Below, in pieces: positions 56,157 through 64,000 of a stretch of DNA of 64,000 bases (its first letter is position 1; the number at the start of each line of letters is the position of its first letter). The notes under the pieces were generated by a model. The model did no database searches. It saw nothing but the letters and a program-made list of their open reading frames with translations, and was not told the origin of the DNA. Origin of the DNA: Betaproteobacteria bacterium (GTDB lineage: Bacteria > Pseudomonadota > Gammaproteobacteria > Burkholderiales > Rhodocyclaceae); contig JAPTVL010000324.1 of the NCBI GenBank assembly GCA_028065725.1, positions 1-64,000 on the forward strand, in the 5' to 3' direction. Position numbers and translations under genes: made by a program.

Positions 56157-57035
56157 ATGAACAGCGCATTTCGCACCATCGCCCTGGTCGGCAAGTACCA
56201 GAGCCGGGAAATTGCCGAGTCCCTGCTGTCGCTTGCCGCGTTCCTCAAGGGGCGCGGCATCGCCGTGCTGCTGGAAGAGGCGACCGCGGCGGCGGTGGGC
56301 AGCAATGACTATGAGGTGGCCGGCTACGAGGCCATCGGCGATCGCGCCGACCTGGCGGTGGTGCTCGGCGGCGACGGCACCATGCTCAATACGGCCCGGC
56401 ACCTGGCGCGCTTCGAGGTGCCGCTGGTCGGCATCAACCAGGGACGGCTCGGCTTCATGACCGACATCGCGCTGGATGCGATGATCGAGAGCATCACGGC
56501 CCTGCTCGACGGGAAATTTTTCCGCGAACGGCGTTTCCTGCTCGCGGCCGAAATACTGCGCGATGGCGAATGCGCCTATCAGACACTGGCCTTGAATGAC
56601 GTCGTCGTCAACAAGGGCGAAATCGGCCGCATGATCGAGCTCGACGTCAAGGTCGATGGCGAACTGATCCACGTCCTGCGCGCCGACGGCCTGATCGTGT
56701 GCACCCCCACCGGGTCGACGGCCTATGCGCTGTCCGCCAACGGTCCGATCCTGCATCCCTCGATCGCCGGGATCGCCATCGTGCCGTTGTGTCCGCACGC
56801 ACTGTCGAACCGGCCGATCACCGTCAGCGACAGCTGCACGATCGACATCGCCCTGCTGCCGCCCCACGACGCCCGGGTGCACTTCGATGGCCAGACGCGC
56901 TTCGACGCACGCGCCGGCGACGTGGTGCGCATACGGCGCTCGCGCCACACCATCACCTTGCTGCACCCGCCCGGCTACAGCTATTTCGCCATGCTGCGGG
57001 AGAAGCTGCACTGGAGCTCCACTCCCCGCCACTGA
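56157..57035 (+). CDS. nadK: NAD kinase
   Basis: A 292-residue enzyme phosphorylating NAD to NADP. The diagnostic GGDGTML motif lies in [17 protein letters not shown] (near residue 75), followed by [13 protein letters not shown], the [22 protein letters not shown] region and [12 protein letters not shown]. The start [15 protein letters not shown] is normal for the family. It is divergent from hrcA with a 107-bp gap and lies upstream of recN, an arrangement shared with E. coli (grpE-nadK-recN). Confidence 0.97.
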   Translation: MNSAFRTIALVGKYQSREIAESLLSLAAFLKGRGIAVLLEEATAAAVGSNDYEVAGYEAIGDRADLAVVLGGDGTMLNTARHLARFEVPLVGINQGRLGFMTDIALDAMIESITALLDGKFFRERRFLLAAEILRDGECAYQTLALNDVVVNKGEIGRMIELDVKVDGELIHVLRADGLIVCTPTGSTAYALSANGPILHPSIAGIAIVPLCPHALSNRPITVSDSCTIDIALLPPHDARVHFDGQTRFDARAGDVVRIRRSRHTITLLHPPGYSYFAMLREKLHWSSTPRH

Positions 57036-57184
57036 AAGCTTATGAATAAATCTACTGCGCGTGCCGGATCGGGGATTGGGCGGTGCTCGCTATCCTCACA
57101 TATAACAACATATGTTCCGGTAGCCGCGCTCCGGCCGCACTCCGCTGCGGCCCGCTTGCTACGATTTCTTCAAAAGCTTTGTCC
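57036..57184 (+). promoter_or_regulatory. nadK-recN intergenic region with AT-rich dyad
   Basis: Contains CATATAACAACATATG (around 57099-57114) with the palindrome AACATATGTT at 57107-57116, and a GC-rich imperfect hairpin (CCGCACTCCGCTGCGG) further on. A standard LexA box (CTGT-N8-ACAG) was looked for and not found. Confidence 0.3.
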
Positions 57185-58837
57185 ATGCTCCTGCGCCTGA
57201 TCATCCGCGATTTCGTTATTGTCGACCGGCTCGAACTCGAGTTCGGCGCTGGCTTCGGCGCCCTCACCGGCGAGACCGGCGCCGGCAAGTCGATCCTGGT
57301 CGATGCGCTGTCCCTGGCTATGGGCGAGCGCGCCGATGCCACGGTGGTCAGGAGCGGCGCCGAGCGTGCCGAGATTTCCGCCGAGTTCGACGTGGCGCCG
57401 GGCGGCGCACTCGAAGCCTGGTTGCGGGCCGGCGATTACGACACCGAGGCCTGCCTGATGCGCCGCGTGATCGACAGCGCCGGGCGTTCCCGCGCCTACA
57501 TCAACGGCGCCGCGGCGACGCTCGGGCAAATGCGCGAAGTGGCCGATTTTCTGGCCGACATCCACGGCCAGAATGCCCATCATTCGCTGCTGCGCGGCGA
57601 TGCCCAGCGCGACCTGCTCGACACCCACGCCGGGGCGCAGGCGCTGGCGCGCGACGTCGCTGCCGCCTATGGCGCATGGCGCGCGGCGCGTGAGGCGCGG
57701 CAAGCCGCCGAGAAGGATGTCGAAGCCACGCTGCGCGAGCGCGAACTGCTCGAATGGCAGGTCAAGGAACTGGTCGCCCTGGCCTTCGATGCCGCCGACT
57801 GGCAGGAAACCGAGCAGGAGCAGCGCCGGCTGGGCAATTCCAATGCGCTGCTGGAAGGCGCCGGCATGGCGCTGGCGGCGCTGGAGGAGGGCGAGGGCGC
57901 GAGCCTGCCCATGCTGCAGCATGCCGGGGCGCGCCTGTCCGAACTGACCGGCTTCGACCCGGCCCTGGGCGAAGCGGCGCAACTGTTCGAGAGTGCGCTG
58001 ATCCAGCTCGAAGAGTCGGCGCTGGCGCTACGGCGCTACCAGGACAGACTGGAACTCGATCCGGCGCGGCTCAACGAACTCGACAACCGCATCGACGCCG
58101 TGACGCAGATGGCACGCAAGCATCGCGTCGCACCAGAAGAATTGCCCATCCTGCTGCAGGACCTGCAGGCGCGGCTGGCCGAACTCACGCTGCGTGCCGA
58201 TCCGGCAGCCCTGGCCGAGCGCGAGCGCCAGGCGGAAGCCGCATTCCGCACGGCGGCAAAGCAGCTTTCCGCCTTGCGCACCAAGACCGCCAAGGCCTTG
58301 TCCAAGGCCGTGACGGCCGGCATGCAGGAACTGGCGATGGCCGGCGGTCGTTTCGAAATTGCTCTGGAGCCGCTGCCCGAGGGTGCTTCCTGCGGCCTGG
58401 AAAGTGTTGAGTTCCTGGTCTCGGCCAACGCCGGTCAGCCGCTGCGTCCGTTGGCCAAGGTCGCGTCCGGCGGCGAACTGTCGCGCATCGGTCTGGCGCT
58501 GCAGGTCATTGCGAGCCAGGCCAATCCGGCCGGCACGCTGATTTTCGACGAGGTCGATGTTGGCATCGGCGGTCGTGTTGCCGAGATCGTCGGCCGCATG
58601 TTGCGCGAGCTGGGCAAGAGCCGCCAGGTGCTGTGCGTGACCCACTTGCCGCAGGTGGCGGCGCAGGCCGACTGGCAGTGGTCGATCGCCAAGGAAACCA
58701 GGGGCGATACGACGGTCTCGTCGGTCAGCGTGCTTGATCGGGATGCTCGCGTCGGCGAAATCGCCCGCATGCTCGGCGGCGAGAAGATCACCGACACCAC
58801 GCGCCGCCATGCGGCGGAAATGCTCGGTATCGGCTAA
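57185..58837 (+). CDS. recN: DNA repair protein RecN
   Basis: A 550-residue SMC-like ATPase in double-strand break repair. It starts MLLRLIIRDFVIVDRLELEF, with Walker A GALTGETGAGKSILVDAL soon after, a split coiled coil in the middle, the ABC signature KVASGGELSRIGLALQV near 425, and Walker B TLIFDEVDVGIGG. A dispersed-motif copy in the coiled-coil region encodes ESALALRRY. Its stop codon overlaps the convergent gdt1-like gene by 4 bp. SOS control is usual in relatives, but no clear LexA site is seen. Confidence 0.97.
   Translation: MLLRLIIRDFVIVDRLELEFGAGFGALTGETGAGKSILVDALSLAMGERADATVVRSGAERAEISAEFDVAPGGALEAWLRAGDYDTEACLMRRVIDSAGRSRAYINGAAATLGQMREVADFLADIHGQNAHHSLLRGDAQRDLLDTHAGAQALARDVAAAYGAWRAAREARQAAEKDVEATLRERELLEWQVKELVALAFDAADWQETEQEQRRLGNSNALLEGAGMALAALEEGEGASLPMLQHAGARLSELTGFDPALGEAAQLFESALIQLEESALALRRYQDRLELDPARLNELDNRIDAVTQMARKHRVAPEELPILLQDLQARLAELTLRADPAALAERERQAEAAFRTAAKQLSALRTKTAKALSKAVTAGMQELAMAGGRFEIALEPLPEGASCGLESVEFLVSANAGQPLRPLAKVASGGELSRIGLALQVIASQANPAGTLIFDEVDVGIGGRVAEIVGRMLRELGKSRQVLCVTHLPQVAAQADWQWSIAKETRGDTTVSSVSVLDRDARVGEIARMLGGEKITDTTRRHAAEMLGIG
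58012..58034 (-). repeat. dispersed motif inside recN
   Basis: Plus strand AGAGTCGGCGCTGGCGCTAC followed by GGC. It encodes ESALALRR in a coiled-coil segment, a third reading of the motif. Confidence 0.55.
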
Positions 58838-59406
58838 GCCGGAACAGGTGGCGCGCCGAGCATGGTGTAGATGCCGGTCGCGATGAACACGCCGGCGGCA
58901 ATCCAGCGAATGATGTTCAGCGGCAGGCGCTTGGCCAGCTTCTCGCCGACGATGACAGCCGGTACGTTGGCCAGCATCATGCCTAGCGTGGTGCCCATCA
59001 CCACGGCGAACAGGGCGCCCTGAAACTGCGCGCCCAGCGCCACCGTGGCGAACTGGGTCTTGTCGCCCATTTCGGCGATGAAAAAGGCGATCGTGGTGGT
59101 GACGAAGGCGCCGGCCGGATGGATTTTCGGGTCTTCGTCGAGCGAATCCGGGTGCAGCGCCCAGAGACCGAAGGCGATGAATACGGCGCCGGTGATCCAC
59201 GGCAGCCAGTGCGGCGCGATCAGTTGCGCCAGCCAGACGCCGACCGAGCCGGCCAGGGCGTGATTGAGCACCGTCGCGACAAAAATGCCGGCAATGATGG
59301 CCCCGGGCTTGCGCAGTCGTGCGGCGAGCACGAAGGAGAGCAACTGGGTCTTGTCGCCGATTTCGGCGATGGCGACCAGCGTGGTCGAGGTGAGGAAGGC
59401 TTCCAA
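58834..59406 (-). CDS. GDT1/TMEM165 family manganese transporter
   Basis: A 190-residue polytopic membrane protein (UPF0016). It carries the two signature E-x-G-D-K-T motifs, AIAEIGDKTQLLSF near residue 13-23 and FIAEMGDKTQFATVAL in the second half, on antiparallel repeats of three helices. The family exports Mn2+ (or Ca2+) in exchange for protons; in bacteria, manganese export is best supported. It lies between recN (convergent) and fur (6 bp, same strand), so it may be cotranscribed with fur, linking it to metal homeostasis. Confidence 0.92.
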   Translation of the reverse strand: MEAFLTSTTLVAIAEIGDKTQLLSFVLAARLRKPGAIIAGIFVATVLNHALAGSVGVWLAQLIAPHWLPWITGAVFIAFGLWALHPDSLDEDPKIHPAGAFVTTTIAFFIAEMGDKTQFATVALGAQFQGALFAVVMGTTLGMMLANVPAVIVGEKLAKRLPLNIIRWIAAGVFIATGIYTMLGAPPVPA

Positions 59407-59412
59407 ACCGGG

Positions 59413-59850
59413 CTACTTGCGATGCGGGCAGGCGGTCTTCCGGCACTCGACGTAGAGGTACAGGGCGTGTTCGCGAACCTTGAAGCCGCGTTCTTCGGCG
59501 ACTTTCTGCTGGCGTTTCTCGATTGCGGCGTCGTAGAACTCCTCGACCCGCCCGCAATCGACACAGACCAGATGGTCGTGGTGCTGGCCTTCGTTGAGTT
59601 CGAAGATCGCCTTGCCGGATTCGAAGTGGTGACGCTGCAACAGGCCCGCCTGCTCGAACTGGGTCAGCACCCGATAGACCGTTGCCAGGCCTATGTCCAG
59701 ACCGTCGGCCAGCAGGTGGCGATAGACGTCTTCCGCCGTGACATGGCGCGGCGAGCCTTCATCCTGCAACTTGTGGAACAGGTCGAGAATCTTGAGGCGC
59801 GGATAGGTTGCCTTGAGGCCGATATTCTTGAGGTCGTCGGGATGGGTCAT
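59413..59850 (-). CDS. fur: ferric uptake regulator Fur
   Basis: A 145-residue metal-dependent repressor. The winged helix covers residues ~1-85 ([18 protein letters not shown], then [31 protein letters not shown]). Metal-binding residues lie in [23 protein letters not shown], with the His cluster and a CxxC, and the tail [30 protein letters not shown] at 59850 is the standard start. It is divergent from bamE, an order (fur-bamE) conserved in betaproteobacteria. Confidence 0.97.
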   Translation of the reverse strand: MTHPDDLKNIGLKATYPRLKILDLFHKLQDEGSPRHVTAEDVYRHLLADGLDIGLATVYRVLTQFEQAGLLQRHHFESGKAIFELNEGQHHDHLVCVDCGRVEEFYDAAIEKRQQKVAEERGFKVREHALYLYVECRKTACPHRK

Positions 59851-60016
59851 GGAGCTATATTGGCAGGCGTGGAGCCCCTCAGGGACGCGCATTGGCGGGC
59901 TGGCAGCTATGATATAGTTTTCGCGCCCCGATTGCGACAAAGCCGTCGGACCAAGATACGAAGCCTGCCGCAACTGGGCAGCCATCACCAATCAGCGGTT
60001 TTTCCGGAATTTCCCG

Positions 60017-60448
60017 ATGAAGCGATTCCTGCTGCTCCTGCCGTTTCTGGCGGCCTGTTCCAACGCGCCGCAGATCACCAGCTATCTGTCGCCCTATCGC
60101 ATCGATGTGCGTCAGGGCAATTTCGTCGCCCAGGAAATGGTGGCGCAGCTGAAGCCGGGCCAGACCCGCGAGCAGGTGCGTTTCATTCTCGGCTCGCCGC
60201 TGGTGGCCGACATGTTCCACGTTGACCGCTGGGACTACGTCTATCGCTTCCGGCCGGGTCACGGCGAGGTGCAGCAGCGCACGCTGACGGTATTCTTCCA
60301 GGACAACAAGCTGACGCGGGTTGCCGGCGACGTCGTCGCCGAGGACTGCGCCAAGGCCGATGCGCCGCGGCCGGCGGCGCAGGTCATCGAGATTCCGGGA
60401 CCGGCCACGGCCGCCACCGCTGCCTCCGACACTCAAGAGAAGAAGTAA
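60017..60448 (+). CDS. bamE: outer membrane assembly lipoprotein BamE
   Basis: A 143-residue lipoprotein of the BAM complex that inserts beta-barrel proteins in the outer membrane. The signal peptide MKRFLLLLPFLAAC places the lipobox Cys at residue 14. The SmpA/BamE fold shows PYRIDVRQGNFVAQEMVAQL, KPGQTREQVRFILGSPLV and the DRWDYVYRFRPG block. The tail is Ala/Pro-rich. It is divergent from fur (166-bp gap) and lies 3 bp before dapB, so the two may be cotranscribed. Confidence 0.95.
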   Translation: MKRFLLLLPFLAACSNAPQITSYLSPYRIDVRQGNFVAQEMVAQLKPGQTREQVRFILGSPLVADMFHVDRWDYVYRFRPGHGEVQQRTLTVFFQDNKLTRVAGDVVAEDCAKADAPRPAAQVIEIPGPATAATAASDTQEKK

Positions 60449-60451
60449 GGC

Positions 60452-61258
60452 ATGGAAAAGATCCGCTATGCCATCGCCGGCAGTTCCGGGCGCATGGGAC
60501 GCACCCTGATCGAGGCTGTACAGCAGGATGCGGGCGCCACGCTGGCCGCTGCGCTCGAGCACGGCAGCAGTCCGTTCATCGGCAGGGATGCCGGCGAACT
60601 GGTCGGCGCGCCTTGCGGCGTCAGGATCACTGCCGATCTCGATGCCGCGCTGGCGGTGGCCGACTGCCTGATCGACTTTACCCGGCCCGAGGGCACCTTG
60701 CAGCATCTGGACGCCTGCCGGCGCCACAAGCTCAGCCTGGTGATCGGTACCACCGGCTTTTCGGCGCAGGGCAAGCAGGCCATCGAAGCCGCCGCCGCTG
60801 ATTTTCCGATCGTCTTCGCGCCGAACATGGCGGTGGGCGTCAATGCGGTGTTCCGCCTGCTGGACGTGGCGGCGCGCATCCTGAATGAGGGCTACGACAT
60901 CGAGGTGATCGAGGCCCATCATCGCCACAAGGTGGACGCGCCTTCCGGCACCGCCCTGCGCATGGGCGAAGTGGTGACCGCCGCACTGGGCCGCGATCTG
61001 GCCGAATGCGCGGTATATGGCCGCGAGGGCCATACCGGCGAGCGGCCGGCGACGCAGATCGGTTTTTCGACCATCCGCGGCGGCGATATCGTCGGTGACC
61101 ATACGGTGCTGTTCGCCGGTGCCGGCGAACGCATCGAGATCACCCACAAATCGGCCAGCCGCATGCCCTATGCGCTGGGTGCCCTGCGTGCCGGACGCTT
61201 CATGCATGGCCGGGCGCACGGGCTGTTCGACATGCAGGATGTGCTGGGCTTGAAGTAG
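60452..61258 (+). CDS. dapB: 4-hydroxy-tetrahydrodipicolinate reductase
   Basis: A 268-residue NAD(P)H-dependent reductase of the lysine/diaminopimelate pathway. The Rossmann motif [12 protein letters not shown] lies near residue 8-19. The signature [19 protein letters not shown] carries the catalytic His and Lys residues. [13 protein letters not shown] and the C-terminal [18 protein letters not shown] complete it. It lies between bamE (3 bp) and carA, as in many proteobacteria. A GC-rich hairpin follows its stop. Confidence 0.97.
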   Translation: MEKIRYAIAGSSGRMGRTLIEAVQQDAGATLAAALEHGSSPFIGRDAGELVGAPCGVRITADLDAALAVADCLIDFTRPEGTLQHLDACRRHKLSLVIGTTGFSAQGKQAIEAAAADFPIVFAPNMAVGVNAVFRLLDVAARILNEGYDIEVIEAHHRHKVDAPSGTALRMGEVVTAALGRDLAECAVYGREGHTGERPATQIGFSTIRGGDIVGDHTVLFAGAGERIEITHKSASRMPYALGALRAGRFMHGRAHGLFDMQDVLGLK

Positions 61259-61265
61259 GCCGGTA

Positions 61266-61288
61266 GCGGCGGCCTGCGGTGCCGCCGC
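61266..61288 (+). other. hairpin after dapB
   Basis: GCGGCGGC, a 7-base loop, and GCCGCCGC form a perfect 8-bp stem just after the dapB stop. No T-run follows, so it may slow exonucleases or assist Rho rather than act as a full terminator. Confidence 0.45.
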
Positions 61289-61301
61289 GTCGCGCGCAGA
61301 T

Positions 61302-61330
61302 TTGCGATGGGCGGCGCGACAGGATACAAT
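61302..61330 (+). promoter_or_regulatory. candidate sigma70 promoter of carA
   Basis: TTGCGA and TACAAT are 17 bp apart, about 80 bp before the carA start codon. This is the best match to the housekeeping consensus in this gap. Confidence 0.6.
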
Positions 61331-61410
61331 TCGAAGGTTTGCCGGACGCCATGTGAATCAAGCCGTGTCCGGTTCCGATTGCCGCATAGCCTTGTTCCGG
61401 GAGCCCCATC

Positions 61411-62541
61411 GTGCCTCACTTTCCGCCTGCCCTTCTTGCCCTGGCCGACGGAACGGTGTTTAAAGGCAAGGGCATTGGCGCCAGCGGTGCCAGCGTCGGC
61501 GAAGTGGTGTTCAACACCGCACTGACCGGCTACCAGGAAATCCTGACCGATCCGTCCTACGCCAGCCAGATCGTCACCCTCACCTATCCCCATATCGGCA
61601 ACTACGGCGTCAATCGCGAAGACTGCGAAGCTTCCCGGGTCCATGCCGCCGGCCTGGTGATCCGCGATCTGCCCATGCTGGCCTCGAATTTTCGCAGCGA
61701 ACAGACGCTGGATGCCTGGCTGCGCGACGCAAATGTAGTCGGCCTGGCCGATATCGATACCCGCAAGCTGACCCGCATCCTGCGCGAGAAGGGTGCCCAG
61801 GCCGGATGTCTGATGGCCGGCGAGCATCTTGATGCCGATGCGGCGATTGCCCAGGCACGCGGCTTTCCCGGTCTTGCCGGCATGGATCTGGCACGGGTGG
61901 TCAGCGCCCCGCAGTCCTACCCCTGGCGCGAAGGCGAGTGGCAGCTTGGTGCCGGCTTTGCGCATCCCGACAGTTTCCGTTTCAAGGTCGTCGCCTACGA
62001 TTTCGGGGTCAAGCGCAACATCCTGCGCATGCTGGCCTCGCGCGGCTGCGATCTGACCGTGGTGCCGGCGCAGACGCCGGCGGCCGAGGTGCTGGCGCTC
62101 AATCCCGACGGTGTTTTCCTGTCCAACGGTCCCGGCGATCCGGAGCCCTGCGGCTACGCCGTGGCGGCAATCCGCGAATTTCTCGACAAACGCCTGCCGG
62201 TCTTCGGCATTTGCCTCGGCCATCAGCTGATGGGGCTGGCGGCCGGTGGCAAGACCATGAAGATGAAGTTCGGCCACCATGGCGCCAATCATCCGGTCAA
62301 GGATCTCGAATCCGGCCAGGTATTGATCACCAGCCAGAACCACGGCTTTGCGGTGGATCCGGCGAGCCTGCCGCAGAACGTGAAAGTGACCCACGTCTCG
62401 CTGTTCGACGGCAGTCTGCAGGGCATGGCCTGGACCGATCGGCCGGCCTTCTGCTTCCAGGGGCATCCCGAAGCCAGTCCGGGTCCGCACGACGTGGCCT
62501 ACCTGTTCGACCGCTTCATCCGGTCGATGGCCGCGAAGTAG
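61411..62541 (+). CDS. carA: carbamoyl-phosphate synthase small subunit
   Basis: A 376-residue glutamine amidotransferase subunit that supplies ammonia to CarB. The N-terminal domain contains [20 protein letters not shown]. The class I GATase domain has [12 protein letters not shown], the nucleophile in [13 protein letters not shown] and the His-Glu in [14 protein letters not shown]. It starts at GTG (61411), preceded by GGGAG. It lies upstream of carB, with a LysE-type gene between them, feeding arginine and pyrimidine synthesis. Confidence 0.97.
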   Translation: MPHFPPALLALADGTVFKGKGIGASGASVGEVVFNTALTGYQEILTDPSYASQIVTLTYPHIGNYGVNREDCEASRVHAAGLVIRDLPMLASNFRSEQTLDAWLRDANVVGLADIDTRKLTRILREKGAQAGCLMAGEHLDADAAIAQARGFPGLAGMDLARVVSAPQSYPWREGEWQLGAGFAHPDSFRFKVVAYDFGVKRNILRMLASRGCDLTVVPAQTPAAEVLALNPDGVFLSNGPGDPEPCGYAVAAIREFLDKRLPVFGICLGHQLMGLAAGGKTMKMKFGHHGANHPVKDLESGQVLITSQNHGFAVDPASLPQNVKVTHVSLFDGSLQGMAWTDRPAFCFQGHPEASPGPHDVAYLFDRFIRSMAAK

Positions 62542-62544
62542 TCC

Positions 62545-63192
62545 ATGTTCTACGGCATTACCGATCTCACGACCTATGTGCTGGGCACGATTTTCATCGT
62601 GCTGCTGCCCGGGCCCAATTCCCTGTACGTGCTTTCCGTGGCCTCGCAGCGCGGCGTGCGCGCGGGCTACCTGGGCGCCTGCGGCATTTTTGCCGGCGAC
62701 GCGATCCTGATGGTGCTCTCGGCGACCGGCGTGGCCTCCCTGTTGCAAGCCAGTCCGGCATTGTTCATGGTGCTCAAGTACATCGGTGCGGCCTATCTGG
62801 CGTGGCTCGGCATCGGCCTGTTGCGTGCGGCATGGGCGACCTGGCATGCACCGGCAGCGAAGGATGCAGCGCCGTCCCGGGTCGATGCGACGCGACCTTT
62901 CCGCGCGGCGCTGGCGATCAGCCTGATGAACCCCAAGGCGATCATGTTCTTCGTCTCCTTCTTCATCCAGTTCGTCGATCCGGGCTATGCCTGGCCGGTC
63001 TTGTCCTTCGCCATCCTCGGGCTGATCTGCCAGATCATCAGCGGCGTGTATCTTTCGCTGCTGATCCTGGGCGGCGCCCATCTGGCGCAGCAGTTCCGTA
63101 CCCGGCGGCGGCTTGCCGCGGGTGCTACCGGCGGGGTCGGCGCCATGTTTATCGGATTTGGCGCAAGACTCGCCGATTCGACCTTGAATTGA
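62545..63192 (+). CDS. LysE/RhtB family amino acid exporter
   Basis: A 215-residue inner membrane protein with about six hydrophobic segments. Family features are the N-terminal LLPGPNSLYVLSVASQRGVRAGYLGACG, the YLAWLGIGLLRAA segment and FRAALAISLMNPKAIMFFVSFF. The family exports lysine, threonine, homoserine or related amino acids; the substrate is not deducible. It lies exactly between carA (3 bp) and carB (12 bp), so it should be cotranscribed with them. A leucine/arginine-type efflux role in this setting is speculative. Confidence 0.9.
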   Translation: MFYGITDLTTYVLGTIFIVLLPGPNSLYVLSVASQRGVRAGYLGACGIFAGDAILMVLSATGVASLLQASPALFMVLKYIGAAYLAWLGIGLLRAAWATWHAPAAKDAAPSRVDATRPFRAALAISLMNPKAIMFFVSFFIQFVDPGYAWPVLSFAILGLICQIISGVYLSLLILGGAHLAQQFRTRRRLAAGATGGVGAMFIGFGARLADSTLN

Positions 63193-63204
63193 CAGGCGGG
63201 AATA

Positions 63205-64000
<796 letters not shown>

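Noticed and set aside
57036..57184. Possible SOS box for recN
   Set aside because: AACATATGTT is palindromic but does not fit CTGT-N8-ACAG, so LexA control is not claimed.

Overview
The window is a GC-rich bacterial chromosome segment from a betaproteobacterium, most likely Rhodocyclales or Nitrosomonadales. The evidence is gene order typical of that class: trxA-rho-rpmE, leuC-small lipoprotein-leuD-leuB-asd-fimV-truA-trpF-trpB-trpA-accD-folC-SPOR-cvpA-purF-metZ, grpE-dnaK-dnaJ, hemH-hrcA-nadK-recN, and fur-bamE-dapB-carA-carB. I saw no rRNA or tRNA genes.

Layout. 1-2.6 kb: a DUF1631-like gene cut by the edge, an EamA exporter and adk. 2.6-7.1 kb: an accessory patch with a lower-GC HEPN (ApeA-like) gene, a 5'-nucleotidase, a DUF433/DUF5615 toxin-antitoxin pair and a WYL regulator. 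7-14 kb: rsgA, phhB, an M48 protease, orn, a GT-C glycosyltransferase, rpmE, rho, trxA. 14-34.5 kb: long plus-strand biosynthetic runs (aroC, leucine, asd, fimV, tryptophan, accD, folC, purF, metZ). 34.5-40.8 kb: minus-strand lpxH, two cyclophilins, an L,D-transpeptidase, a TPR protein, then cysS and a hotdog thioesterase.

40.9-47.6 kb holds a complete type II-C CRISPR-Cas system. The array has 31 identical 36-bp repeats and 30 spacers on the plus strand and ends in a terminator. It converges on cas2, cas1 and cas9 (minus strand). A plus-strand tracrRNA lies just upstream of cas9, with a 21-nt perfect anti-repeat and its own terminator. Each repeat ends in TAGAAT, a possible -10 box, as in the repeat-embedded promoters described for Neisseria II-C arrays.

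47.7-49.2 kb is a small toxin-antitoxin island (ParD-like/RelE, then MNT/HEPN). It is bounded by the true dnaJ 3' end and by a second, in-frame copy of the last 24 dnaJ codons, which looks like an integration scar. The HEPN partner is internally shortened. A four-helix-bundle (IVP-type) gene sits between dnaK and dnaJ, bracketed by ~30-bp inverted polypurine repeats. Consensus-like heat-shock promoters precede grpE and dnaK.

The most unexpected signal is a dispersed ~23-bp motif (core GCCGTAGCGCCAGCGCCGAC followed by TTT). It recurs about 14 times, in both orientations, between genes and inside conserved genes (leuC, truA, folC, lpxH, cysS, grpE, recN) in several reading frames. It is absent from the CRISPR-Cas locus but present on both sides of it.
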